From assembly GCA_002007465.1 (NCBI GenBank), contig LNAC01001228.1:32652-96651 (forward strand): 64,000 nucleotides of DNA. Reading direction: 5' to 3'. Below the pieces are notes generated by a model, which ran no database searches, was not told the origin of the DNA, and worked only from the letters and a program-made list of their open reading frames with translations. Made by a program: the position numbers and the translations under genes. This stretch comes from Ailurus styani (Eukaryota > Chordata > Mammalia > Carnivora > Ailuridae). This document shows, piece by piece, positions 1-12,863 of this stretch (positions are counted from its first letter, which is position 1; each line of letters opens with the position of its first letter).

Positions 1-77
1 CCTCGATCCCAGGACTCTGGGATCATGACCTGAGCCGAAGGCAGAGGCTTTAACCCACTGAGCCACCCAGGCGCCCG
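1..77 (-). repeat. CAN-SINE, 5' half, cut by window edge
   Basis: Reverse complement of the tRNA-Lys-derived head: on the minus strand it opens gggcgcctgggtggctcag and runs through the 'ggctcaggtcatgatc' box. The tail lies outside the window. Confidence 0.9.
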
Positions 78-114
78 AGGACAAATTTTTTAAGAGAAGA
101 TTTATATTCTACTT

Positions 115-405
115 TTAAAATTTTTTATTTATTTACTTTTTAAATTTCAGTGTAATTAACATATAATATTATATTAGTTTCAGGTATACAATATAGTGAT
201 TCAACATTTCTATACATTACTTAGTGCTCATCACAATAAGTGTACTCACCGACCACCCGTCTGGCAACCACCAGTTTGCTCTCTATATTTTAGAGTCTGT
301 TTTTTATATTTGTCTTTTTTTTTCTTTGTTCGCCTGTTTTGTTTCTTATATTTCACATATGAGTGAAATCATACAGTACCTGTCCTTCTCTGGCTGACTT
401 ATTTA
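115..405 (-). mobile_element. L1 3' UTR fragment (antisense)
   Basis: Carries the carnivore L1 3'-end words in reverse, such as tttcaggtatacaatatagtg and agtgctcatcac, also seen antisense at 31.1 kb. No coding sequence remains. Confidence 0.8.
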
Positions 406-744
406 AAAATGACTAAATATCTAAATGTGAGACATGAAACCATAAAATCCCTAGAAGAATTACAGGTGCTAATCTCTTTGACATCAGTCATAGGAACATT
501 TTTCTAGATGTATCTCCTAAATATGGCAAGGGAAACAAGAGCAAAATTAAACTATTGGGACCACACCAAAATAAAAGGCTTTTGCACAGCAAAGGAAACC
601 ATCAACAAAACAAAAAGACAACCCACGAAATGGGAGAAGATATTTGCAAATGGCATATCTGATAAGGGGTTAGTATCCAAAATATATAAAGAACTTATAC
701 AACTCAATACCAAAAGAAAAAAATAATTTAATTAAAAACTGAAC

Positions 745-1298
745 AGAAAACTTGAATACTTCTTTTTTTTTAGTGATCCAAGATTCATTGTTTATGCACC
801 ACACCCAGTGCTCCATGCAATATGTGCCCTCCTTAATACCCACCATCCATCCCCCGCTCATCCATCCCCTGCCCTCCTCTCCATAACTCTCAGTTTGTTT
901 CTCAGAGTCCACAGTCTCTCATGGTTCATCTCCCCTTCCAATTTACTCCAATTCATGTTTCCTTTCCTTCTCCTAGAGTCCTCCATTTTATTCCTTATGT
1001 TCCATAAGTAAGTGAAACCATATGATAATTGACTTTCTCTGCTTGACTTATTTTACTCAGCATAATCTCCTCCAGTCCCATCCATGTTGATACAAAAGTT
1101 GGGTATTCATCCTTTCTGATGGCTGAGTAATATTCCGTTGTATACATGGACCACATCTTCTTTATCCATTCATCTGTTGAAGGGCATCTCGGCTCTTGCC
1201 ACATTTTGGCAATTGTGGACACTGCTGCTGTGAACATTGGGTACATATGGCCCTTCTTTTCACTACATCTGTATCTTTGGGGTAAATACCCAGTAGCA
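745..1298 (-). mobile_element. 5'-truncated L1 nested in an older L1 (antisense)
   Basis: Starts with a poly-T (760-769), which is its poly(A) tail on the minus strand, followed by L1 3' UTR and then ORF2 C-terminal sequence ending at the tacccagtag box. The ORF2 C-terminal reading is visible on the minus strand at 995-1303. The flanking older L1 continues across the site. Confidence 0.75.
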
Positions 1299-1735
1299 GA
1301 CACTTCTCAAAGAAGACATACAGATGACCAACGGACATGTGAAATGATGCTCAACATCAGCTCATCATCAGTGAAATGCAAATCGAAACTACAATGAGCT
1401 ATCACCTCAAACCTGTCAGAATGGCTAAAATCAACAACACAAGAAATAACAGTTGTTGGCAAGGCCGTGGAAAAAAGAAACCTTCATGTACTGCTGGTGG
1501 AAATCCAACTGGTGCAGTCACTGTGGAAGACAGTATGGAGGTTCCTCAAAAAATTAAAAATAGAAATACCCTATGATAATGTAAGAGCACTACTGGCTAT
1601 TTACCAAGGAATACAAAAACACTAACTTGAAAGGATACAGGCACCCTGATGTTTATTGCAGCATTATTAACAATAACCAAATTATGGAAGCAGCCTAAGT
1701 GTGTCCACTAATAGATGAATGGATAAAGATAAAGT

Positions 1736-1771
<36 letters not shown>

Positions 1772-1778
1772 ATATATA

Positions 1779-1815
<37 letters not shown>
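1736..1815. repeat. (TG)n(TA)n microsatellite
   Basis: About ten TG units followed by about 28 imperfect TA units. Confidence 0.95.
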
Positions 1816-1816
<1 letters not shown>

Positions 1817-2204
1817 CAGTCATATAAAAGAATGAAATCTTCCCATTTGCAACAACATGGATGAAACTAGAGGGCATAATGTTAAGTGAAATAAGTTAGT
1901 CAGAGAAAGATTTCACTCATATGTGGAATTTAAAAAACAAAACAAATGAACAAAGAAAAAAAGAGACAGAGGAAAAACCAAGAAACAGACTCTTAACTAT
2001 AGGGAAAACGCTAATTGTCACCAGAGAGGAGGTGGGTGGGAGTGTGGGTGAAATATGTGAAGGGGATTAAGAGTACACTTATCATGAGGAGCACTGGGCA
2101 ATGTATAGAATTGTTGAAATCTGCTATATTGTACACTAGAAACTAATATAACACTATATGCTAACTACACTGGAAAAAATAAAATCTTAATATAAAAAAT
2201 AAAA

Positions 2205-2575
2205 ATTAAAGATGGGCAGAGGACACGAACAGATATTTTCCTGAAGAGGACATATAGACAGCCAACAAGCACATGAAAATGGGCTCAACATCACTAGTCA
2301 TCAAGGAAATGAAAATCAAAACCACAATGAGATATTACCTCAAACCTGTCAAAATGGCTAAAATCAAACATAAGAAACAAGTGTTAGCAAGGATGTGAAG
2401 ACAAGAAGGAACACTTGTGCACTGTTGGTGGGACTGCAAACTGGTACGGCCATTGTGGAAAACAGTATGAAAGTTCCTCAAAATATTAAAAATAGAATTA
2501 TCGTATGATCCAGGAATTCCACCAGTGGATATTTACCCACATAAAGATAAAAATTTTAATTATCTCAGAAGAAAA
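2205..2575 (+). mobile_element. Second L1 ORF2 3' fragment
   Basis: Begins at the gatgggcagaggacac box and runs through the C-terminal ORF2 cysteine-motif region. Duplicates the L1 segment seen at 1299-1620 but diverges from it, so this is a separate insertion or rearranged piece. Confidence 0.75.
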
Positions 2576-3555
2576 TAATCTCCCAAAATGGCTTAAAAAT
2601 ATTAACTAATAAAAGTACCAGTCCTTTTTGGATTATTTTTCAAGTATCTTAATGGCAAGAATAGGACATTATTTGTTGGGACTGTTCTTGGGGTAACTCT
2701 GCTCATTATAATTCAGGAGATAGCCAGTATACTGGTTGTACTCTTTGCCTCCTAACATGGACTTGTGGAACACAATCACCCTTTAGGTGGAAAAGGCATA
2801 GTTCCTAAATTAGACAAAAATCTTTGTAGCTTAATTTTCATCACTGTGTATTCACTAACTTTCCAATCTAGTCCCTGATTTATTGATAATATACCTACCT
2901 CTTTGACAACACCACATAAATACTTCTCTGAAAGACTAGCATGGATACTTGTGTTTCTACAGCAGGTGGACACCGTCATACTATTCTAGGCTTGCCAGTT
3001 CCTGGGGAATGGTGAAAAAGTGGAAATCCTTGTTTGTATATGAGTCACATGATCATAGTTCATGGAGACAGGAATATCCCTAAACAGGATTTGTTGAAGT
3101 TTCCTATAGGTATCTGTAGATGGTTGGACTACATGTCAAGAAAGGAGAAAAATAACAAAATATTCTGCCATTTTCAGCATTGGAAAGAAAACAATGGTAC
3201 TGGTAATACAGTTCTACTTTATGACTTAAAAGTTGGCCCAGCATGAAACCTCCCTACACATGCAATGTATGCAGGGAACTGATCACTGCCCTTGATAATC
3301 TATCATGTACAACAGAATATAAAACCGACTTTACTGTTGTCAGTTTGCAGCTACCTCTCAGGGGGGTTTCTGGATTTGGGAGAAATTCCAAGACTGCCAA
3401 AATCCAAGTCCATAAAAACTACAGTGGTTCACATTCTTACTTGTTTTGAAAGATAAAAATTAATGTACCACATTCCTTATTACATAACAATGCTTGCTTG
3501 ATAAAGGAGTTAGAAAGTCTATATAATTAATATAAACAAATTAATTTGTCTCTGC
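2576..3555. other. Non-coding, unassigned
   Basis: AT-rich sequence with no recognisable exon, RNA gene or clear repeat. Short open frames at 2776-2979, 3034-3246 and 3243-3449 have no family resemblance and no splice context. Confidence 0.5.
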
Positions 3556-3559
3556 TCCA

Positions 3560-4200
3560 TCATGAGATAACCACTACAACCATTTTAATGTATATATTTC
3601 AGGCTTTTTTCAAAAATATATGCATCTCTATTTTTTTAAAAGTGAGTTTATAATATAGAATTTTTTATCTTGCTTAGAATACTTAACACTATATTTTAAA
3701 TATTTTCCCATTTCCCCATTCTTTATATTTCTATAAGTGTTTATTGTAAAGCCTAAATAATTATTCATGAAGACCTGTGCCATGGTTCTATCTTATTTAT
3801 TACTGATAAGAATAAATTCTATCTAATTTATTACTATAACAGGGAGCATATGTTATTAATTAAATTTGTTATTTTGAATAATTGTAGACCCACATAAGTT
3901 GTAACAAGAAATACAGAGAAAAAAATACAGAGAGAACTTGTGTTCCATTTACACAATTTAGTGAAATGGTAGCTACTTAAAATATTGCAGCATAATACCA
4001 TAACCAGAAGATTAACATTAATACAGTCCAGATATAGAACACTACCATAATCACAAAGATCCCACATATTGCCCTGTTACAGCCACATCTACTTCCCTCC
4101 CATCCCCCATGCCCACTCCGAACCCTCACCTTAACCCTTAACCCTTGGAAAACATAAACTTGCCCTTCATTTTTACAAATTTTTTTCCATTTCTAATTTT
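3560..4200 (-). mobile_element. Ancient L1 3' fragment (probable)
   Basis: Diverged words typical of old mammalian L1 3' regions in antisense, for example cacataagttgtaacaa and taccataaccag. Family assignment from memory only. Confidence 0.45.
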
Positions 4201-5555
4201 TTTATAAGGAGATCAACTTACATCAGTATGAGATGAGAAGAACTCTATTGGCATGCTCCCCAGAGTAATTAATGAAAAATACTTTTAAAAAGTTAAAGTC
4301 TCTGGCTCAGAGGTTAAGGGCAAGCAGGAAATGATGAAATACCTATTCAAGAAAATCTGCAAAAGTTCAGTAAGAAAGATGGGAGTCTGTGGTATTTCAT
4401 AACAGCCTCTATCCCGCTGCACTTCCAGTTTGGCAAAACAGAGGCTCCACTCCAGATTGTTGCAGCAAGAATAAAGGGCTGCGTCTCCCCCAAGATCCAA
4501 GCCATCGGCTTTCTTCCCAGGAGAAGCAGGACTTCAGCATAAGTCATCCTGTCTTCAGCTATCTGTTGCTGAGGCAAAGTCCCAAATGAATGCAGTCTAG
4601 AGGTAGGAAGTCTCATCTTCTGCCCTACCACTGCTTGTGGAATGGAGGATCTACCTTGAGTGTGGCAAGCTGAGAATACTGGGCCCCCCTAGCCCTTTCC
4701 TTGACTTATAGTGTGGTGATCCGTGCCAGAAGAGTCAAACCAAGAGAGTTTCAAGCTGTTGGCCACTACCGGCACCATGTGCCTTAGAATGGAGGTGTCA
4801 CTCAGAGAGAAGCTTATCATTGTCCCCACGCATAGCTTCATAGTCCTAGCTCAAATATTTTGTCTGGGATGAGAAACAAGCCATAAAATAGATAGCTCCT
4901 AGTACATTCCTTAAGAAAGTGACTTCATTTGCAACAGAGCATGGAGAAGTTTAAACCAAAGACACTCACAAGAGCAGTAGAGATTGTTGTGAAAGGAAAT
5001 TGGGAGGGGATTCATGGATTTAATGAAGATACAGCTTAGACTGTAGGTTGGCTAGTTTGCAGGTAAGAACTGGAGAGTTAGCTGAGATGAGTCCTCCTGA
5101 GGTCAGAACAAAATTCAACAACTGACCTCAGAAATCGATCCATAAAAAGAGTTACAATCTTTTTGAATTCATTTGTAGAGAAATGTATGTCCCAGGGCAC
5201 TACTGAAAGCAAAGGCAATTAGTGGAGTTTAACAGCTGGATAAGGTGAGGGAAGAAGTGGGAGAGTCTCACCACTACCACGTTATTCCAGGGTAACTGTG
5301 GGCATACTGGAGCTGCATCTCCTTGAGGAGAAACATCGGAGGCTTAGCTCTATGGGGTGAGGAAAGGAAAACAGACCTCACTCAAAAAACCCAAACAGTC
5401 ATTATACAAAAATAGAAGCAAATAACAAGCCCCAGGGGGGCAAGGGTAGTATCCAAAGATGCTATAATACATTTCCTAATATATACAGTTTCCAATGAAA
5501 ATTATAAGACATGCAAAAAAATAGGAAAGTATGACCAAAGCATCAGGAAAAAAAA
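4201..5555. other. Non-coding, unassigned
   Basis: No supported gene or repeat. Overlapping short frames on both strands near 4285-4631 have no recognisable domain. Confidence 0.5.
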
Positions 5556-5561
5556 AATGGT

Positions 5562-5681
5562 AGGGGCACCAGGTTGTTTCAGTCAATGGAGTATGTGACT
5601 CTTAATCTTGGGTCATAGGTTCAAGCCCCACACTGAGTGTCAAGATTACTTAAAAATAAAATCTTTAAAAAAAAAAAAAAA
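5562..5681 (+). repeat. CAN-SINE, older short subfamily
   Basis: tRNA-like head (ggggcaccaggttg, gtgactcttaatcttggg, ggttcaagcccc) followed by attacttaaaaataaaatc and a poly(A). The B-box-like ggttcaagc is well preserved. This subfamily lacks the CT-rich middle of the other copies. Confidence 0.8.
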
Positions 5682-5933
5682 GGAAGGTAACTGAAACTGC
5701 CTCTGAGAATAACCAGATGCTGGATTTAATAGAAAAAGATTTTGAAGTAGCCATTATAACCAGGTTCATAGACATAACTGAAAGTAACATTACAAAAGTA
5801 AAAGAAGGAGTATTGAAAATGTTGTGTCAAGGAGAGACTATCATTAGACATAAAGTTTTTTTTTTAAAAGAACAACTGAAAAGTTTTCTGGAGTTGAAAA
5901 GTACAATAACTGAAATAAAGAAATCATTAGATG

Positions 5934-6009
5934 ATGAATGCTGTGAAAGGTGTAAGCCTAATGATTCATAGACCTATACCCCTGGGGCAAATAATAATAA
6001 TAATAATAA
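5934..6009 (+). mobile_element. 76-base L1 3' tail insertion with perfect TSD
   Basis: Only the last bases of an L1 3' end (gaatgctgtgaaaggtgtaa to the ggggcaaataataat tail). It is bounded by the 17-base duplication aaagaaatcattagatg at 5917-5933 and 6010-6026, a perfect target-site duplication. Confidence 0.92.
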
Positions 6010-6720
6010 AAAGAAATCATTAGATGGGATCAACAGTTAGAATAAATAGGTATTGAACTTGAGAATATATCAATAGAAATGATACAAGCAGAAAAAAAAA
6101 GAATGAACAAGTATGAACAGAGTCTCAGAAAAACAGGGGACATCATTAAATGCATCATCATATATGTAATGGAAATATCTGAAGGACAGGAGAGGAAGGA
6201 GAAAAAAATAATTCAAAGAAATAATTGCTTAAAACTTCCCAAATTTGTTGAAAAATATTATCCTACACATACAGGAAGTTTGACTCCAAGTAGAATAAAT
6301 ATAAAGAGATCCACAGACACATTATAGTACAAAATGCTGAAAGTCAATGAGAAGGAGAACATTTTGAAAGCAGCAAGAAAATATAATGATTCGTTGCTTA
6401 CAAGAAAACGCCAATACAATTAACAGCTTATTTATCTTCAGAAAAATACAAGCCATGCGTGGTAAGATAACAAAGCACTCAAAGAAAAAACACTATCAAC
6501 AAAGAGTCCTATATCCAGAAAACCTATCACTCAAAAATGAAGGGAAAATAAAGCTTTCCCAGATAAGAAAGAACTGAGAGAATTTGTTCCTAGAAGATTT
6601 ATTTTACATTAAATAGTAGAGGAAATTCCTCAGGTGTAAACAAGGACTGGAGAGAGTAATTTGAATTGACAAAAAGAGCACTTCTAAATGTAATTATATG
6701 ATTTTAAAGACATTAAATGC

Positions 6721-6926
6721 GGGCGCTTGGTGGCTCAGTGGGTTAAAGCCTCTGCCTTCGACTCAGGTCATGATCTCAGGGTCCTGGGATCGAGGCCCGC
6801 ATCAGGCTCTCTGCTCGGCAAGGAGCCTGCTTCCGCCCTCTCCCTCTGCCTGCCTCTCTGCCTACTTATGATCTCTCTCTCTCTCTGTCAAATAAATAAA
6901 TAATATCTTTAAAAAATTAAAAAAAT
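6721..6926 (+). repeat. CAN-SINE with 15-base TSD
   Basis: Full-length head-to-tail SINE. Target-site duplication aaagacattaaatgc at 6706-6720 and 6927-6941 is exact. Confidence 0.95.
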
Positions 6927-8310
6927 AAAGACATTAAATGCATATTTTTCTCAATTTCTCCTTTAACTGTTTTAAAAGCAATTATATAAAATAATATATA
7001 TAATATATAAACGTGTATGTATATGTTGTCAATAACAGCACAAAGGAAATAGGAGGGAAAAAAGCTATAATGGGCTAAGGAAATTATAATAGATTGTAAA
7101 TAATTATAACAACACACTATTGGTTTTGCAACATTAATAGATGTAATACTAACAGCACATAAAAGGGGGAAGGAGAATAGAGCTTTGTAGAAGGAATACT
7201 TATATAAATATAGATGATACATAGATGATATAGATATAGATATATCTCAATTAAGCTACCATGATACTGAATAGATATAATATAGATATAAGTAACAAAA
7301 TTAAAATGCTACATTAGGAAATATTTACCCAATTTAAAAGAACAGTAGAGGTACAGTAGAGAAACAAAAAAGATACACCACATAGAAAACATAAAAGTAA
7401 AGTGGCAGATGTAAATTCAACTATATAAAAAATAACATTAAATGTGAATGGATTTAAAATCTATCAAAAGGGAGAGATAATCAGACTGGACAAAACAATT
7501 GTCCAATTGTATGCTGTCTGTAGGAGACCCACTTTATATTAAAAAGCAAATAGAATAGAGATAAAAGGATGGAAAAGGTATATTATAGAAGCAGTAACCA
7601 CAGGAAAGCAGCAATGGCTATGCTATCAGACAAAACAGATGTTAATTCAAAAATATCCTACCAGAGACAAAGAAAGCATTTATAATGATGAAAGGAAGCT
7701 ATAATAATTATAAACATAGATGCACCTAATAACAGAATATCAACTACATGAAATAAAATGACAGAAATGAAGGGAGAAATAGACAATTAAAAATAATACT
7801 TAAAGGCTTTAATACTCTATTTTCAATAATGGAAGGAACAATGAGAGAGAAGACCAACAAAGGAACATAGAACTTGGCTAACATAAACTAACCAGAGCTA
7901 ACCAACATCTATAGAACACTCCACCAAACAGCAAAGGAAGCATTCTTCTCAAGTGCACAGGAAATGTTCTCCAAGAGAGACCGTGTGCAAGGCTGTAAAA
8001 AGAACTTCAGTAAATTTAAAGGGATAGAAATATTACAAAATATGCTCTCTGAACTCAGTGAAGTGAAATTAGATATCAAATGGGGTAATTGTGAAAAAAT
8101 ATGTTGAAATTAAAAAACACATTCCTAAATAACCAATGGGTCAAAGAGTAATCAAAAGGGACATCAGGCAATACTTTGAAATAAATGAAAATAAAGACAC
8201 AACATATCAAAACTTATGAGATACAGCTACAACAGTGCTTAGAGGGAAATTTATAGCTGTAAATAGCCGTATTAAGAAAAAAGGAATATTTTTTTAAATC
8301 AATAATTTAA

Positions 8311-9715
8311 CCTTGCATCTTAAGACACAAAAAGAGAGGAAAAACACCAGAAAAATGGAGGGCTAGGAGGTTCCGACACTTGTCTCCCCAACAAATAACA
8401 AACACCTACAACCAAAATAGCTCTGGGAAAGCTCTGGATTGCAACAAAGAAGCAAAAACACTGGCACATTTCAAAAACTGAAGATGGCCACATAGAAAAG
8501 TAAAGAAAGCATTTTACCCATTTCTTTCCATTTCCCAGACCCAGGAAATTTGGTGCTGGAAGGGATACTCTCAGAGAAATTATATCCCAAAAGGAAAAGG
8601 AGAGCAGGAGAACCCCAGCAGAACTTATCACTATGAATGTTTGGAAACCTTTGCTCCAGAGTCCTCCCAGTCTTCACCAACGCTGATCCTAGCTGATGGA
8701 GCTACCTAGGGTCCCTCCTGCCTGCATCTACTTCTCCAGGCTAGAGCTGTCACTTGTAGTGAGACCTGCCTCCAGGTGCCCCATTTGCTGCCATGTCCCA
8801 CTCACCAGAATCAGAATGCCTCACCATATACAGGGCCAGAGCTGCCACTGCTCTGCACCCCACTCCATGCTCCAAGTAGCAGCTTTGGACTACTTACTGG
8901 GGTAGTCTCCTGAGTACTACCCTCTATCCTATGCCACTGCTCTGAACCTTCAAAGCTAGCAGTCCTACTAGCTGCCCTGAGCTCTGCTCCCAAGGGTCCC
9001 AGGTCATACTCTGAACCATCATTGCCAGCAGGACTACCCCCCCCAAAGCACCCACCATGCTAGATTGCAACATGTGACTTTAATAAAGCATCATCAGGGG
9101 CTGATGCTTCTGTCCTCTGACTCCCCTCTGGGGCTAGCACTGGGATTTTGAGCCCCTACCACAGGCTGTGTTGCTACTGCATCTTCGGCCCTGGGCACAA
9201 GCCACTGATGCCCCTTGTCATCCTAGGACACTTGCTTCTGTGTTTTCCCCTTTTGCCCTCCCAGAGTCACTGAAGGGAGCCCCAGGATGCAGATCCTGGC
9301 TCCGGGGGATATCTGCACACACCCACACCGTAGATAACAGTACCACTGCCTCAGAAAACACACTTGGGCCCCAGGACCCAGGGTGGTAGTTTTGTGTACC
9401 TGATTCCAGGATCCTGGGTCAGCTATTCCTCTGAGTGCCAGCACACCAGAGTAAGTGCTAAGATGGATACCCTAGACTCGAATTTCCAAGCATAGGTGAA
9501 AAAGAAGAGGAAGATTGCAAGAGCCTTCACCTGCAAGGATCTCACTAGCCCTATCCACCACTGCCATTCACAGAACCTCTGCAGTCTTCACCACAAAAGA
9601 CACAACAGTCTGGCCAATGTCAAGGTCAGCTGATGGAGCCGCACAGAGACTTTGCCACTCTGATTTCCTAGAACTAAAATGCTGCATCCCACCCACCTGG
9701 TGCCCTCTTGTCAGG
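8311..9715 (+). mobile_element. Probable L1 5' UTR of a second old L1
   Basis: Abruptly GC-richer sequence starting with aaaaatggagggctaggagg, like L1 5' ends, and running into ORF2 sequence at about 9720. No ORF1 is seen between, so an internal deletion is inferred. Short frames here have no protein-family match. Confidence 0.5.
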
Positions 9716-10056
9716 AGGCTATAACAATTGGAAATATATGTGCACCCAGTAGGAGAGTACTTAAATATATTAAACAATTGTTAACAAATATGGGGGGAAA
9801 AATAGTGATGAAATAATAGGGGACTTCAATACCTCACTTTTAATAACAAGTAGATCATCCAGACAGAAAATCAATAGAAAAAAAAAATGGATGTGAATGA
9901 CACTTAAGACCAAATGGACCTAACAGATATATACATAACATTCCATTCAAAAGTAGCAGAATACACATCTTTCCAAGTGCACAGGAATATTTTCCAGGAT
10001 AAATCATGTTAGGTCACAAAATAAGTCTTAACATATATTTAAGAAGATTAAAATCA

Positions 10057-10265
10057 GGGCACCTGGGTGGCTCAGTGGGTTAAAGCCTCTGCTTTCGGCT
10101 CAGGTCATGATCTCAGGGTCCTGGGATCGAGGCCCGCATCGGGCTCCCTGCTCAGCGGGGAGCCTGCTTCCCCCTCTCTCTCTGCCTGCCTCTCTGCCTC
10201 CTTGTGATCTCTCTCCCTCTGTGAAATAAATAAATAAATAAAAATCTTAAAAAAAAAAAAAAAAA
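10057..10265 (+). repeat. CAN-SINE (cluster copy 1)
   Basis: Complete young-looking SINE. Left target-site copy aagaagattaaaatca at 10041-10056; the matching right copy is not at its end but at about 10881, after three more SINEs. Confidence 0.92.
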
Positions 10266-10320
10266 GAATGACATTGAAATCTCCATTGAATTACTAGATC
10301 TGCAATAATAATCAAATACC

Positions 10321-10505
10321 GGGGCACCTGGGTAGCTCAGATGGTTAAACGTCTGCCTTTGACTCAGGTCATGATCCCAGGGTCCTGGAATCAAATCCCG
10401 CATCATTGGGCTCCCTGCTCGAGCCTGCTTCTCCCTCTCCTTCTACTGCTCCCCCTGCTTGTGCTCTCTCACTCCATCAAATAAATAAAATCTTTAAAAA
10501 AAAGA
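10321..10505 (+). repeat. CAN-SINE (cluster copy 2)
   Basis: Different subfamily from its neighbours (ggttaaacgtctgcctttg). Separated from copy 1 by about 55 bases of non-SINE sequence. Confidence 0.9.
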
Positions 10506-10508
10506 ATA

Positions 10509-10710
10509 GGGCGCCTGGGTGGCTCAGTGGGTTAATGCCTCTGCTTTCGGCTCAGGTCATGATCTCAGGGTCCTGGGATCGAGGCCCGCATCGGGCTCCC
10601 TGCTCAGCGGGGAGCCTGCTTCCCCCTCTCTCTCTGCCTGCCTCTCTGACTCCTTGTGATCTCTCTCCCTCTGTGAAATAAATAAATAAAATCTTTAAAA
10701 AAAAAAAAAA
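10509..10710 (+). repeat. CAN-SINE (cluster copy 3)
   Basis: Nearly identical to copy 1 across the body, including the rare agcggggagcctgcttccc run. Confidence 0.92.
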
Positions 10711-10880
10711 AGCCTCTGCCTTCAGCTCAGGTCATGATCTCAGGGTCCTGGAATCGAAGCCCACATTGGGCTCCCTGCTCAGTAGGAAGACCGCTTCCTC
10801 CTCTCTCTCTGCCTGCCTCTCTGCCTACTTGTGGTCTCCCTCTCTGTGTCAAATAAATAAATAAAATCTTTAAAAAAAAA
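10711..10880 (+). repeat. CAN-SINE lacking its head (cluster copy 4)
   Basis: Begins directly at gcctctgccttcagctcagg after the poly(A) of copy 3; the usual first 27 bases are absent. Followed by aagaagattaaaatca, the right-hand partner of the duplication left of copy 1. Confidence 0.9.
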
Positions 10881-11469
10881 AAGAAGATTAAAATCATATC
10901 AGATATCTTCTCTGACCACAGTGATATGAAACTAGAAATCAGTAACTAGAGGAAAAGCTGAAAAATTCACAAATATGTGGAAATTAAATAACACAGTTCT
11001 GAACAATGAGTAGAAAAGAAGAAATCAAAATGTATCCTGAAACAAAATGGAAACACAATATATCAAAATCTATGGAATGAAACAAAAGCAGCTCTAAGAG
11101 GGAAGTTTATAGTAATAAAAGTCTACATTAAAGAGAAAGACCTAAAAAAAATAACATTACACTTCAAGGAACTAGAAATGGAAGAAAAAACTAAGCCCAA
11201 AGTTAGCAGAAGAAATTAAATAATAAAGATTAGAGCAGAAATAAGTAACATAGAGATAAGAAAGACAATTTTAAAGATCAATGTTTGTTTATACATATTA
11301 AAGTGTCATGAGTTTAATGCATCATGAATACACAAAAGCATCATATCACATTTGGGAAACTCCCAGACTTCAGTCTGAGTTTGATCCTGATTTTTATTCT
11401 TCGTAATAAAACTGGAATTGTAAGTAGTAAAAAAAAAAAATCAATGAAACTAAAAGTTATTGGTTCTTT

Positions 11470-11668
11470 TGTGTGTTTTTTGTTTTTTGGGGGTTGTTTT
11501 GTTTTGTTTTTCAGAGAGAGAGAGAGGAAGAGAGACCAAAAGCAAGTCAGGAAGGGCAAAGGGAGAGGGAAAGAATCCACCAAGCAGGATCCTGGCCCAG
11601 TGCAGAGCCTGACCAGAGACAAAAACAAAAGTCAAACACCCAACCAATGAAGCAACCAAGGCACCTCT
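11470..11668 (-). repeat. CAN-SINE (antisense, diverged)
   Basis: T-rich start, purine-rich middle (agagagagagaggaagagag), then the reversed head near ccaaccaatgaagcaaccaagg. Open frames on both strands here only read the SINE. Confidence 0.75.
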
Positions 11669-12631
11669 TTAAAAGTTGTTTTTTTTGAAAACACATTTAA
11701 TATGCAAACCTTAAACTAAACTAATAAAGAAAAAGAGAGAGATGACTCAAATTAATACAATTATAAATGTAATAGGAGAAATTACAACTGATACCACAGA
11801 AATAAATAGGATCATTAAAAACTACTGTGAACAATTATATGCCAAAAAATTAGATATGTGAGAAGAAATGAATAAATTCTTAGGAACACATAACTTACCA
11901 ATACTAAATCATGAAGAAATAGAAAATCTGAGCTAATAGGAAGGAAGGAATTTGTATCTGTACTAAAAAAAATCCCAACGAACAAAATGCCAGGATTAGA
12001 TGACTTCACAGGTGAATTCTACCAAATATTTAAATAAGAATTAGTAACAATCCTTCTCAAACTCTTCCAAAAAATTGAGGAGGAAGGAACACTTCCAAAC
12101 TCGTTTTACAATTCCAGCATTCCCCTGATGCTGAAGTCAGGCAATAACACTGTAAGAAAAAGAAAATTATAGGCCAACATCCCTGACAAGCGTAGATGTA
12201 AAAATCCTAAACAAAATACTGACAAAGTGAATTCAAGAACACATTAAAAGAATCATACACCATGATCAAGTGGGATTCAACCCTGGAATGCAAAGATAGT
12301 TCAACATATGCAAATAAATAAATGTGATACACAACACTTACAGACTGAAGAGTATAAATCATATAATTGTTTTAGCAGATGGACAAAAAGCATTTGACAA
12401 AATTCAACATCCTTTCATGATAAAAATTCTCAACAGATGGGGTACAGAAGAAATGCTCCTCAACATAATAAAGGCCATATTTGACAAGCCCACAAGTCCA
12501 GTTAGCATCATACTCAATGGGGAAAAGTTGAAAGATTTTCCTCAAAAAAAAAAAAAAAAAGTTTTCCCTCTAAGATCAGGAACAACACAAGGATGCCTAT
12601 TCTTGCATTTCATTTAAATTAATACTGGGGG

Positions 12632-12851
12632 GAGGGGAGGGCACCCAGGTGGCTCAGTTGTTAAGCATCTGCCTTCAACTCAGGTCATGATCCCAGGGTC
12701 CTGGGATCAAGCCCTGCATCAAGCTCCCTGCTCTACGGGAAGCCTGCTTCTCCCTCTCTCACTCCCCCTGCTTGTGTGTTCCTCTCTCACTGTGTTTCTC
12801 TCTGTCAAATAAATAAATAAAATCTTTTTTAAAAATTAAATTAAATTAAAA
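12632..12851 (+). repeat. CAN-SINE, first of two at one site
   Basis: Head at about 12639; A-rich tail ends near 12850. The site word attaatactgggg occurs on both sides. Confidence 0.85.
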
Positions 12852-12863
12852 GATTAATACTGG

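Larger units (their letters stand above)
425..2186 (+). mobile_element. Old L1 ORF2 3' part and 3' UTR, interrupted
   Basis: Sense L1: the ORF2 C-terminal region at 425-740 (tgggagaagatatttgcaaa) resumes at about 1299 (cacttctcaaagaagacata) and runs to the 3' UTR near 2186, ending in an A-rich tail. The break at 745-1298 is filled by a younger antisense L1. All frames are broken. A TG/TA microsatellite lies within it at 1736-1815. Confidence 0.85.
5690..8310 (+). mobile_element. Old L1: ORF1 3' part into ORF2 (broken)
   Basis: Sense L1 with ORF1-like text (aattgcttaaaacttccc, gagaacattttgaaagcag) from about 5700 to 6600, then ORF2 endonuclease and downstream sequence from about 7400 (tcagactggacaaaac, aggagacccact) to 8280. 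Frames are shattered. It hosts a SINE at 6721 and a tiny L1 tail insertion at 5934. Confidence 0.75.

Noticed and set aside
10406..10681. Frames across the SINE cluster
   Set aside because: They only read CAN-SINE bodies; such frames recur at every copy.
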